DNA from: Methanobrevibacter sp.
GTDB lineage: Archaea > Methanobacteriota > Methanobacteria > Methanobacteriales > Methanobacteriaceae
Length of the DNA stretch: 64,000 nucleotides
NCBI GenBank assembly: GCA_017434525.1
Contig: JAFRFD010000035.1
Span: 1-64,000 of the forward strand
Direction of reading: 5' to 3'
Shown: positions 18,082 through 26,418 of the stretch, one piece after another
How the letters are laid out: every line of letters begins with the position of its first letter
How positions within the stretch are numbered: the first letter of the stretch is position 1
Program-made: the position numbers and the translations under genes
The notes under the pieces: generated by a model
Told to the model about the DNA's origin: nothing
The model's input: the letters and a program-made list of their open reading frames with translations, nothing else
Databases searched by the model: none

Positions 18082-19554
18082 ATGCAAGAATTAAATAATA
18101 AATTACTAGCGGCAACAGATTCTTTAGAAATTATTGAAATATCTGATAAAATTTTAAATGAACGTCTTAGAAGATATTTAAAGCATACTTTTCTTAAAGG
18201 TGAATCATTATTAAGTTTAGGAAAGTTTGATGAGGCACTTTCTGTTTTTGAGCAAATTCTGAAATATGATGATGACCGTTTTACTGGAAGAGCACATAAC
18301 TCTATAGGATTTTGTTATTCTATGAAAAATAAACCTAGAAAAGCAGAATCTGAATTTAAAAAGGCTCGAAAATATTGTGATGAGTCAACATTATTACTTA
18401 ATTCAGCTACTCTTAATATAGCCACTTATTATTCAATGACAAAGCAAAAAGAAGATGTTTATAAAATTTTTAAAGAATTATATGTCATGGATCCATCAAA
18501 TAGATTTGGAGATTCTTATATGCTAGTTTTAATGAGCTCAAATAATCCTCAAGAATTTATTGAGACATATGACCTCAATATAGATGAAAGTTTTCCTAAA
18601 GATGAACAGATTATGGCCAGGAAAGCTATAGCTTTAATGGATTTAGAAAGGTTTGAAGAAGCCATTCCTATTCTTGAGGATGCTTTAAAATATACTGATG
18701 ATAAAGAAGGTCTTAAAATCATACATTTTCACTTAGGAGTTTCTTATTTCAGATTAGGAGAATTAGATAAAGTAATTTACGAATTTGAAAAAGCCAGGGA
18801 ATATAATGATGATTCTTCACTATTACTTCAGATAGCTAAATGTTATGAAATGGCAAATCAAAAGGAAAAAGCTCTTGACGTTTTAAAAGAATATAGTGAA
18901 CTCGTTCCAGATAATCAGGACATTAAGAAAAAAATTGAAAATTTAAGAGAAAGTGATGAACCTGATTCTGATGAAATCTATAATAATAAATGTCTTACTT
19001 TAATTAATTTAAATAGATTTGATGAAGCAATTGAATGCTATGATAAAGCATTAAAAATCAATCCAAACAATGTTAAAGCATGGAACAATAAAGCTTTTGC
19101 CCTACATAATTTAAATAGATTAGAAGAAGCCATTGAATGCTATGATAAAACATTAGAAATCGATCCAAACTTTATTTCAGCATTGAACAATAAAGCTTTT
19201 GCCCTACGTACTTTAAATAGATTAGATGAAGCTATTGAATGCTATGATAAAGTATTAAAAATCACTCCTAACGATTTTAATGTATTGAACAATAAAGCTT
19301 TTTCTTTACATGAATTAAATAGGTCTGATGAGGCTATTGAATGCTATGATAAAGCATTAAAAATAAATCCAAACGATTTTAAATTATGGGCTAATAAAGG
19401 TTTTACTTTAGAAAATTTAGATAGGTTAGATGATGCTGTTGAATGTTATAATAAGGCTTTAGCAATATTTCCGAATAATCCTGATATATTAAATAGACTA
19501 TCCTTTATTAAAGCACAAAAGAATGGTTCTGAGATATTGGATTTGTATTTATAG
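18082..19554 (+). CDS. long TPR protein
   Basis: 490 residues, almost wholly TPR repeats. The C-terminal five repeats are nearly identical 34-residue units of the type NKAFALHNLNRLEEAIECYD, with LKINPNN at unit ends; the N-terminal units (residues 1-290) are more divergent. TPRs form a superhelical protein-binding scaffold. No signal peptide or membrane segment is seen, so it is cytoplasmic. AGGGTGATTTT precedes the ATG and a TATA-like ATTTATAAC lies near 18031. It converges with the zinc-ribbon gene at 19555, sharing the boundary. Partners are unknown; TPR genes are abundant in this window. Confidence 0.85.
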   Translation: MQELNNKLLAATDSLEIIEISDKILNERLRRYLKHTFLKGESLLSLGKFDEALSVFEQILKYDDDRFTGRAHNSIGFCYSMKNKPRKAESEFKKARKYCDESTLLLNSATLNIATYYSMTKQKEDVYKIFKELYVMDPSNRFGDSYMLVLMSSNNPQEFIETYDLNIDESFPKDEQIMARKAIALMDLERFEEAIPILEDALKYTDDKEGLKIIHFHLGVSYFRLGELDKVIYEFEKAREYNDDSSLLLQIAKCYEMANQKEKALDVLKEYSELVPDNQDIKKKIENLRESDEPDSDEIYNNKCLTLINLNRFDEAIECYDKALKINPNNVKAWNNKAFALHNLNRLEEAIECYDKTLEIDPNFISALNNKAFALRTLNRLDEAIECYDKVLKITPNDFNVLNNKAFSLHELNRSDEAIECYDKALKINPNDFKLWANKGFTLENLDRLDDAVECYNKALAIFPNNPDILNRLSFIKAQKNGSEILDLYL

Positions 19555-20523
19555 TCAATAAATTCTATACTCCTCACTCAATTCCATTTTATCCAAATCA
19601 ACATCATATACGGCAATCCTGCCATCACCAATGTCAAACCTGACAAAAACCTTGAACCTGCTGTTGAATGTAAAGTCTCCGGTCACGATATCAAAATCAG
19701 AATCATCGTAACCCCCACCGCAGTTCCTGAAGGTGAATCCTGTTTTGTTTTCCGTATCCCTAATCATTTTTTTAAACGAATCGTTTTGAAGCAGCTTGTC
19801 GTGATTGTGCCTCATCGTGCAATCATAAAAGACCCTGTCCTCCCTGAAGTAACCTGAAGAGAAAATACATTCGTATTCAGTGTAAAAATACCTGTGTTCC
19901 TTTTTGAATGTGAATAAGATGGAGTCATATTCCTGTCTGATTTCCTCCAGCCTGCAGTCGTTTGACTTTATCAGTGAAATGGCCTTGTTTATCAGCATGA
20001 GTTTCTCCAAAGGATTAAGGTACATTCCATCAAGGATTTCACTAATCTGCTCTTTAACCTTGTCCGTGTCCTGCTTTAGTATTTCAAACGGTTCATGGCA
20101 ATTCGGACATTCGGCGTAATCGTATGGAAAAATCATTTCACAGCCATTGCATATTTGGACTAGAATCCTGTTTTCCTTCATGAAATTTACTGTAGCGGTT
20201 GCGTATTCGTCGTGCTGATTGAATACCTTGCAGCAGACATCCACAATCCAGTCCTGGTTCATTGCGTTTTCGCCGACCCTTTCCAGTTCGCTGCCATTCA
20301 GCTGCCTATAATATTCACCGGCAGTTATGAGATATGACAAAGCGGATGAATAATTGCCCATTTCATATGAAATCCTTGCAGAATCCAGATTGGATAAAAC
20401 CTTGGGAAGAGGCCTTCTATCCTCCTCATCACTACCGTGGCTCCATCTTAAGGTCGTTCCGCAATTTGGACAATACGGATCTCCGTTCATTACTATTTCA
20501 CCGCAATTCGGACATGTTGGCAT
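19555..20523 (-). CDS. double zinc-ribbon protein, module copy A
   Basis: 322 residues. An N-terminal zinc ribbon (CPNCGEIVMNGDPYCPNCG) is followed by a helical TPR-like pair (ISYEMGNYSSALSYLITAG), a second zinc ribbon (CNGCEMIF...CPNCHEPF, ~residues 132-150) and a C-terminal domain ending in a beta-rich part (DFTFNSRFKVFVRFDIGDGR). Family function is unknown. GGGGGAGATAATA precedes the ATG. The protein is about 90% like the one at 23534-24502; the two belong to a 2-kb direct repeat. It is followed in the same operon position as copy B by the helical protein gene, which here is broken (20557-21570) and lies upstream. Confidence 0.75.
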   Translation of the reverse strand: MPTCPNCGEIVMNGDPYCPNCGTTLRWSHGSDEEDRRPLPKVLSNLDSARISYEMGNYSSALSYLITAGEYYRQLNGSELERVGENAMNQDWIVDVCCKVFNQHDEYATATVNFMKENRILVQICNGCEMIFPYDYAECPNCHEPFEILKQDTDKVKEQISEILDGMYLNPLEKLMLINKAISLIKSNDCRLEEIRQEYDSILFTFKKEHRYFYTEYECIFSSGYFREDRVFYDCTMRHNHDKLLQNDSFKKMIRDTENKTGFTFRNCGGGYDDSDFDIVTGDFTFNSRFKVFVRFDIGDGRIAVYDVDLDKMELSEEYRIY

Positions 20524-20556
20524 TATTATCTCCCCCTAATTAAATCATATGTCATG

Positions 20557-21570
20557 TTATCTCCTGAACCTGTTCAATATACTGTTTCCGACAATGCGTG
20601 CTCCTACAATCATGTCCACGGCAATGTCTTCAACCTTTTCATTTCTTTTCTGCCTTTCAAGCTTCTTCTGTTCCAGAATCTGGGCAACTTCCCTGTCGGC
20701 TTCACTCAAACGGTCATCCCATTCCCCCTCAAGCATGTCAAGGATTTCCCCATGAATCTTTTCATTAATCTTATTTGATGTAAGAAGTGGATGGGTCTTT
20801 TTATATATTATCATGATATGGTCAACGGCATCCGGAGTAAGGCTTTTTTCGGGCATTTGGCGCTTCATGGTGTCTGTTGCATAACTGTTTTGGAAGAACT
20901 CTTCATAGGATCTGATGGCCATTTGATACTCTTTGATTGCATGGCGTGGTTTGTTTTTCAAAGCAAGTCCATTTGCCTTTTCGATGCGATTGAAATAATC
21001 ATCTATCAAATATTTTGCACGGTCAATAGCCATCCTGCGAGAAGCCTCTTTGCTTCTTGCCCTGCGGGTTTCCTCATTGCTTTTGATTACATGTCCGTTG
21101 CCTGATTGTTTCAGGAGATTTTCCAGATTCTCAGTTTGGTCTGTGCTTAAGATGTGAAGCTTGAAGAATTCGTCATAATGCTTTTTTGAAATCCAGTCAA
21201 CATCATCTTTAGAGAGTAAATCATCCCTATCAGGCATTCCGTCAATTGTGATGCCCAGTCTTTCAGATTCGGCAAAATATTCATCAGCATATTTCAGGGC
21301 TTCACCATAATCCCTGATTCTGTATTCGTCATTTGTCTGGTTTCTTGCCTCTTTCAATTTGCGCTCATAAGCATCCTTTTTATTGTTCAACATTCTCCTG
21401 TTAATTTCCTAACGGCTAGGCTGTGGCCTGTATCCTCCATAACTGCTAGAACCTCCATGACTTCCTGAGACATATCTGTCATCCTCATCATCGCCTCCAC
21501 GACCCCAGTTCTGGGCATCCATCCAGCCGTCTCCCCAGTCCACAGGATCTCCTATATGCCATTCATCCAT
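20557..21570 (-). pseudogene. helical GDPVD-tag protein, module copy A, broken by a nonsense codon
   Basis: The frame starts at ATG 21570 behind AAGGAGGCATATTT with the same N-terminus as the intact copy B (MDEWHIGDPVDWGDGWMDAQ). Codon 54 (21409-21411) is TAG where copy B has GAG, in a context of several substitutions. The remaining 278 codons are open and well conserved, including RHAIKEYQMAIRSYEEFFQ and the C-terminal ILNRFRR. An internal start near 21390 after AGGAGA could allow translation of the distal part without the tag. Treated as a pseudogene; a sequencing error cannot be excluded. Confidence 0.7.
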
Positions 21571-21623
21571 AAATATGCCTCCTTATCATGATTATAAAAT
21601 TGACATTTCATATTAATGTCACC

Positions 21624-22925
21624 TCAAATCAGTTTTGCAATAACCCATTCTCTAAACAGGATGAATTGCACTTTTGCCTGTGTTGCATTGGAATCTTTAA
21701 TGTCTGTGGCACTTTTGACTTCCTTAATTAGTGTATACCTGTTGTTTGCAACATAACCTACCGTTTCACCATTAACTTCAACGCGTATTGCAAACGGATC
21801 ATGCTGATTGTCTGGTTCTCTAATTAAATCAACGACTGTCCCTTCCTTAAACGGCGTGAAACCTTGGTAGTAGTGAACTCCCGTAATGTTGATGTATGTT
21901 CCGGCGGATTTTAATTTTTTAAGCTGTTTTTCTACTTCATTTACTTCATCATAACTTTTATATGCAAGAGCACGACAAATTCTTGCTTTTACCGGATCAC
22001 CAAGCTGGTCTAAAATGTCGCCCTTAACATTTAAATATGGTCCGTTGTCACAATCATCCGGAAGTATCTTTAACGCTTCATTGATTAGGTCCAGATGATG
22101 AGGTTTTATCCTATTAAAAAGCACTTCGATTTTCAATTTGCTTTTAATGAATATTGCTTTTCTTTCATAGTCATTGGCTGTGGGATGAACTTTAATGGCG
22201 CAGTCAATCAGAATCAGCGCTTCATCACTCATTCGACCACTTTCATATATCTCCCAAGCTGTTTGGGACATATAATATGCCTTGGTTTCATCATCATCAA
22301 AGCTTTTTGCCTTTATATATCTGTTTATCGCATGTTTCAATTCCTCATGATATTTTTCTTTCGGATTATTCTCTCCAAGACACATATATGAAATGATGAT
22401 GAAATGGACTGTTCTTGCATAACATTTCAACATGGCCAGATTCATTTTTCCATCATCCATGTCTTTTAATGCTTCTTCATATGCACCAATGGCTTCCCCA
22501 TACCGCTCTCTTCGATATAGAAAATCACCTTTTCCTGCAATATACTTATATGAGTCATGCCTTTCAACTTCTGAGCATCTCATCCAGTACTCCTCTGCTG
22601 AAGCGTAATCACCTATTGTTTCATATTCATCTGCAATAGCCGACATCACCTCGCAGTTTGCAACAGGTCCTGATAATCTTAATACTTCCTTATAAAATTT
22701 TATTGCTGTTTTATGATCTCCCTTTATAGAACAGGTTTTAGCTTGTCTAAAGAAGTATTCAGACCGTCCAATATAATGATCAGGTTCATCTTCTTCATCT
22801 TCAGTGTATCCATGACCCCAGTTTTGGGGATCCATCGTGCCTCCATTGGAATCATCAACCGGGTCGCCCAGTGTCCATCTCCAAGGCTCGTACTCCTCGT
22901 CATCATCGCGAAAAAATATACCCAT
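21624..22925 (-). CDS. TPR protein with N-terminal GDPVD tag and C-terminal HIRAN domain
   Basis: About 433 residues. The start at 22925 follows GGTGGTGATTTTC and is preferred to an upstream in-frame start at 22940. Residues ~17-45 carry the acidic tag (LGDPVDDSNGG...DPQNWGHG...DEED) also found at the start of the 24535-25548 protein. Residues ~55-330 are TPR repeats. The last ~95 residues are a HIRAN domain (ITGVHYYQGFTPFKEGT, HDPFAIRV, VGYVANN), ending EWVIAKLI. HIRAN and TPR together suggest a DNA-associated scaffold. It follows the small zinc-ribbon gene 22944-23246 on the same strand, likely one operon. Confidence 0.75.
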   Translation of the reverse strand: MGIFFRDDDEEYEPWRWTLGDPVDDSNGGTMDPQNWGHGYTEDEEDEPDHYIGRSEYFFRQAKTCSIKGDHKTAIKFYKEVLRLSGPVANCEVMSAIADEYETIGDYASAEEYWMRCSEVERHDSYKYIAGKGDFLYRRERYGEAIGAYEEALKDMDDGKMNLAMLKCYARTVHFIIISYMCLGENNPKEKYHEELKHAINRYIKAKSFDDDETKAYYMSQTAWEIYESGRMSDEALILIDCAIKVHPTANDYERKAIFIKSKLKIEVLFNRIKPHHLDLINEALKILPDDCDNGPYLNVKGDILDQLGDPVKARICRALAYKSYDEVNEVEKQLKKLKSAGTYINITGVHYYQGFTPFKEGTVVDLIREPDNQHDPFAIRVEVNGETVGYVANNRYTLIKEVKSATDIKDSNATQAKVQFILFREWVIAKLI

Positions 22926-22943
22926 GAAAATCACCACCATTTA

Positions 22944-23246
22944 TCATCCGTTTTTTATTTCCCTTAATCGTTTGGACAAATTGGAGAATGTTTCATCCTG
23001 CCTGCATCCATCTGAAACCTCTCCGTCACCACCAAAATGGTCCGCTCTTTCGATGAAGGTATAAATTGTTATGATTTCTTCAAAAGTCAATTTTTCTTTT
23101 GACAAATCCGAAAGAGTGGATTTGGAATACTTTTCTTCCATCTTATCCATATTTTCCAAATAATCAAAATCAATAACCATGCTGCGACAGTTAGGGCATA
23201 TCAAATCCCCTTCAATCAGATTTTCCTCACAAAATGGACATTTCAT
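22944..23246 (-). CDS. small zinc-ribbon protein
   Basis: 100 residues. The N-terminus is a zinc ribbon, CPFCEENLIEGDLICPNC; the rest is a charged helical tail (EEIITIYTFIERADHF) of unknown fold. The ATG at 23246 follows GAGGTTAAAG; an upstream in-frame ATG at 23258 lacks a good site. It is immediately upstream of the TPR-HIRAN gene with 18 bases between, suggesting one transcript. Function unknown; a nucleic-acid or protein-binding adaptor is possible. Confidence 0.65.
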   Translation of the reverse strand: MKCPFCEENLIEGDLICPNCRSMVIDFDYLENMDKMEEKYSKSTLSDLSKEKLTFEEIITIYTFIERADHFGGDGEVSDGCRQDETFSNLSKRLREIKNG

Positions 23247-23258
23247 CTTTAACCTCAC

Positions 23259-23300
23259 TCAGATTAATTTTGCAATAATGCAATTCTTCAAGAATATACT
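23259..23300 (-). pseudogene. possible 3' remnant of a HIRAN-type gene
   Basis: Read on the minus strand these bases give IFLKNCIIAKLI and a TGA, closely echoing FREWVIAKLI and stop at the end of the TPR-HIRAN gene at 21624. The upstream sequence is low-complexity, so only about 13 codons remain. It lies directly upstream of the zinc-ribbon gene, in the position expected if another TPR-HIRAN gene had been deleted there. The match is short, so chance is possible. Confidence 0.3.
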
Positions 23301-23533
23301 AATAATTATTGTTTTTTTATTATTAGTAATTTTACTTAGACTCTTAACTAGAATGATGCCACTTATCTTAGCAAAACTACTAGTATAGAATTATTTGAAA
23401 AAAAAATGATTTAATTTCTTTACAACATGATTAGAGATGATTAACATCATAAGCAAGATGACGATGAGTTAACATATAGTTAAATAAAACATAACAGTAA
23501 CTTCTCTAAATTTAGTTTATTATCTCTCAAAAA

Positions 23534-24502
23534 TCAATAAACCCTATACTCCTCACTTAACTCCATTTTGTCCAAATCAACATCATATACTGCAATTCGA
23601 CCATCACCAATATTAAACCTGACAAAAACCTTGAACCTGCTGTTGAATGTAAAATCTCCAGTCACGATGTCAAAATTCGGGTCGTCATAACCCCCACCAC
23701 AATTCCTGAAGGCGAATCCTGTTCGCTTTTCCGTGTCCCTGATGAGCTTTTTAAACGAATCGTTTTGAAACAGACTGTCGTGGTTGTGCCTCATCATGCA
23801 ATCATAAAAGACCCTGTCCTCTCTGAAGTAATCCGAAAGGAAAACACATTCGTATTCGATGTAAAAATACCTGTGTTCCTTTTTGAATATGAATAAGATG
23901 GAATCATATTCCTGTCTGATTTCCTCCAGCCTGCAGTCGTTTGACTTTATCAGTGAAATGGCCTTGTTTATCAGCATGAGTTTCTCCAAAGGATTAAGGT
24001 AAAATCCATCAAGGATTTCACTAATCTGGTCTTTAACCTTATCGGTGTCCTGCTTTAGTATTTCAAAAGGTTCATGACAAATCGGACATTCAGTGTAATC
24101 GTATGGAAAAATCATAGCACAATCATCACAGATTTTGACCATAATCCGGTTTTCCTTCATGAAATTTACTGTAGCAGTCGAATATTCATTATGCTGATTG
24201 AACACCCTGCAGCAGACATCCACAATCCAGTCCTGTTTCATCGCGTTTTCGCCGACCCTTTCCAGTTGGCTGCCATTCAACTGCCCATAATATTCACTGG
24301 CAGTTACAAGATATGACAGGGCGGATGAATAATTGCCCATATCATATGAAATCCTTGCAGAATCCAGATTTGATAGAACTTTTGGAAGAGGCCTTCTGTC
24401 CTCATCATCACTGTCATGACTCCATCTGAATGTTGTTCCGCAATTCGGACAGTACGGATTGCCGTTCATTACTATTTCACCACAATTCGGACACATCGCC
24501 AT
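23534..24502 (-). CDS. double zinc-ribbon protein, module copy B
   Basis: 322 residues, close paralogue of 19555-20523 with the same domain order: zinc ribbon CPNCGEIVMNGNPYCPNCG, TPR-like pair, second zinc ribbon (CDDCAMIF...CPICHEPF), and a C-terminal domain with GGGYDDPNFDIVTGDFTFN. AGGAGGAGATAAT precedes the ATG. It lies 32 bases downstream of the intact tag protein gene (24535-25548) and is probably co-translated with it. Substitutions between the copies keep all zinc ligands, so both proteins appear to be under selection. Confidence 0.75.
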   Translation of the reverse strand: MAMCPNCGEIVMNGNPYCPNCGTTFRWSHDSDDEDRRPLPKVLSNLDSARISYDMGNYSSALSYLVTASEYYGQLNGSQLERVGENAMKQDWIVDVCCRVFNQHNEYSTATVNFMKENRIMVKICDDCAMIFPYDYTECPICHEPFEILKQDTDKVKDQISEILDGFYLNPLEKLMLINKAISLIKSNDCRLEEIRQEYDSILFIFKKEHRYFYIEYECVFLSDYFREDRVFYDCMMRHNHDSLFQNDSFKKLIRDTEKRTGFAFRNCGGGYDDPNFDIVTGDFTFNSRFKVFVRFNIGDGRIAVYDVDLDKMELSEEYRVY

Positions 24503-24534
24503 ATTATCTCCTCCTAATTAAATCATGTTTCATG

Positions 24535-25548
24535 TTATCTCCTGAACCTGTTCAATATACTGTCTCCAAGGATGCGCACTCCCACAATCACGTCAACGGC
24601 AATGTCTTCAACCTCTTGCTTTCTTTTCTGCCTTTTAAGATTCTTCAGTTCCAGAATCCGGGCAACTTCCCTGTCGGCTTCACACAAACTGTCATCCCAG
24701 TCCCCCTCAAGCATGTCAAGGATTTCCCTATTGGTCTTCTCATTGACCCTATTTGATGTGAGAAGAGGATGGGTCTTTTTGTAGATTGTCAGGATATTTT
24801 CAACATCCTCCTGACTCAGGCTTTTGTCGGGCATCTCGCGCTTCATCTCACCTGTTGCATAACAGCTTTGGAAGAACTCTTCATAGGCATCTATGGCATT
24901 TTGATACTCCTTGATTGCATGGCGTGGCTTGTTTTTCAAGACAAGCTCATTTGCCTTTTCGATGCGCTTGAAATAACTCTCCTTCAAAATTTTCACATGT
25001 TCAATGCTTCTCCTGCGGGCGGCCTCTTCGCTTCTTTGCCTTCGAATATTCTTATTTTTTACGATTCTATCGCCATTACCTGATTCTTTAAGAAGCTTTT
25101 CCAGATTCTCGGTCGGATCCGTGCTTAATATGTGAACCTTGAAGAATTCGTCATAATGCTTTTTTGAAATCCAATCGACATCATCCTTTGAGAGCAAATG
25201 GTTCCTGTCGGGCATTCCCTCGATTGTGATGCCCAGCCTTTCGGATTCGGCAAAATACTCCTTGGCATATTCCAGGGCTTCACAATAGTCCCTGATTCTG
25301 TATTCATCATCTGTCTGATTTCTTGCCAACTTCAATTTGCGCTCATAACCATCCTTTTTATAGCCCAACTCTCTCCTGTTTATTTGCTCAGGGCTAAGCT
25401 GTGGCCTGTAGCCCCCATAACTGCTGGAGCCCCCATGAGCACCGGAGCTATAGTTGTCATCTTCATCGTCGCCTCCACGGCCCCAGTTCTGGGCATCCAT
25501 CCAGCCGTCTCCCCAGTCAACCGGGTCTCCTATATGCCATTCATCCAT
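24535..25548 (-). CDS. helical protein with N-terminal GDPVD tag, module copy B
   Basis: 337 residues, unknown family. The first ~35 residues are the tag (WHIGDPVDWGDGWMDAQNWG, then GGDDEDD), followed by a Gly/Ser/Tyr-rich linker and a highly charged helical body with coiled-coil character (ERLGITIEGMPDRNHLLSKD; KPRHAIKEYQNAIDAYEEFF, a TPR-like unit), ending ILNRFRR. The ATG follows AAGGAGGGATCTTT. It is the first gene of the module and precedes the zinc-ribbon gene. The acidic tag and basic tail suggest a protein-protein adaptor. Copy A of this gene carries a stop codon. Confidence 0.65.
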   Translation of the reverse strand: MDEWHIGDPVDWGDGWMDAQNWGRGGDDEDDNYSSGAHGGSSSYGGYRPQLSPEQINRRELGYKKDGYERKLKLARNQTDDEYRIRDYCEALEYAKEYFAESERLGITIEGMPDRNHLLSKDDVDWISKKHYDEFFKVHILSTDPTENLEKLLKESGNGDRIVKNKNIRRQRSEEAARRRSIEHVKILKESYFKRIEKANELVLKNKPRHAIKEYQNAIDAYEEFFQSCYATGEMKREMPDKSLSQEDVENILTIYKKTHPLLTSNRVNEKTNREILDMLEGDWDDSLCEADREVARILELKNLKRQKRKQEVEDIAVDVIVGVRILGDSILNRFRR

Positions 25549-25579
25549 AAAGATCCCTCCTTATATTTTTTTATAAAAA

Positions 25580-26398
25580 CTAAACATCCTGAATTCCCTT
25601 GTTAAGGCGTTTGGACTTGAAGCCCTCTCTCAAAATGCCTCCACCTATCCTATTCCCATTGGATTTGCTTATCAGCTTGACCTTATTGTAAAAGTCGATG
25701 TTGGCCTCATCCTTTCCCAACCTACCGTAGTTATACCAGGCGTCGAATGCAGTGATTGAAACGCAAGACAGCTTGCAGGCTTCAGATTTTGTTTTGCCGC
25801 TTTTCAAATGCTTCAATAACTTGGCGATCTTGAGGTTCTTGTTGGATTGGATTTTGGAATACTGCCTGAAGAAATAAATCTTATTCTCGTTTGTCCTATT
25901 TCTTCCCTCATGAATCCAGTTGACAATCCTTTTCATTTCAACGTCTGCAAGTGCCGCTGCATCCTCATGGGAATAATTCTTTCGAAGCGCCCTCAGGACA
26001 ATGGTCATCTGCTCCCTTTCATCATATATAGGTTTAATGTTATCACCCCATCTTTTGATTTTATCTTCAAGATCTGAAATTTCACTTTTAAGCACACTGA
26101 TTTTGTCAAGCAAAACCAGAATGGCGTTTATGTCATTCAGTTTTGTCATGAGCCTTCCCTGCCTGTTTTTCAATGCGACAACTGAAGCGGTGTCATATCT
26201 GGCTCCCGCTTTCAGGATATCATCTTTTATATCCTTTAATTCAACCTCAAGTTCTGCCTTTTTGATTTCAAAGCATCCTCGTTTTTTGCAGTTGCCGATT
26301 CCATATCCTCGAATTTTTTTACGAATTTTCCCTATGCGTCTTTGCCTATCGCCTATCTGTGATCTATATTTTTGAATCAAAGCATTGTTATTGGACAT
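25580..26398 (-). CDS. coiled-coil protein with C-terminal helix-turn-helix-like repeats
   Basis: About 272 residues. Residues ~1-125 are a long charged helical region with heptad-like leucines (ILVLLDKISVLKSEISDLED). The C-terminal half holds two segments resembling helix-turn-helix units of phage terminase small subunits and related factors: SHEDAAALADVEMKRIVNWI and KSEACKLSCVSITAFDAWY. The ATG at 26398 follows GGGGTGATACAA. It lies between the Lys-rich zinc-ribbon gene (26419) and the tag gene (24535) on the same strand. DNA binding is a reasonable guess; no family is firmly recognised. Confidence 0.55.
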   Translation of the reverse strand: MSNNNALIQKYRSQIGDRQRRIGKIRKKIRGYGIGNCKKRGCFEIKKAELEVELKDIKDDILKAGARYDTASVVALKNRQGRLMTKLNDINAILVLLDKISVLKSEISDLEDKIKRWGDNIKPIYDEREQMTIVLRALRKNYSHEDAAALADVEMKRIVNWIHEGRNRTNENKIYFFRQYSKIQSNKNLKIAKLLKHLKSGKTKSEACKLSCVSITAFDAWYNYGRLGKDEANIDFYNKVKLISKSNGNRIGGGILREGFKSKRLNKGIQDV

Positions 26399-26418
26399 TT
26401 GTATCACCCCGAAAAATC

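Larger units (their letters stand above)
19555..21570 (-). repeat. direct repeat of a two-gene module, copy A (2.0 kb)
   Basis: This segment and 23534-25548 carry the same two genes in the same order, orientation and spacing (33 versus 32 bases between the genes), and long nucleotide stretches match. The copies are about 4 kb apart with two other genes between them. Copy A has the nonsense mutation; copy B is intact. Confidence 0.85.
23534..25548 (-). repeat. direct repeat of a two-gene module, copy B (2.0 kb)
   Basis: Partner of 19555-21570; same gene order and orientation, and both genes intact here. The genes downstream and upstream of the two copies differ, so the duplication covered only this module. 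Confidence 0.85.

Noticed and set aside
19021..19480. Tandem nucleotide repeats at 19.0-19.5 kb as a mobile or structural repeat
   Set aside because: They encode consecutive 34-residue TPR units of the TPR protein; the period of 102 bases is protein-driven.
21409..21411. Amber codon in the tag protein as programmed readthrough
   Set aside because: The paralogue has GAG at this position, other substitutions surround it, and no stimulatory structure is evident. A nonsense mutation or sequencing error is simpler.
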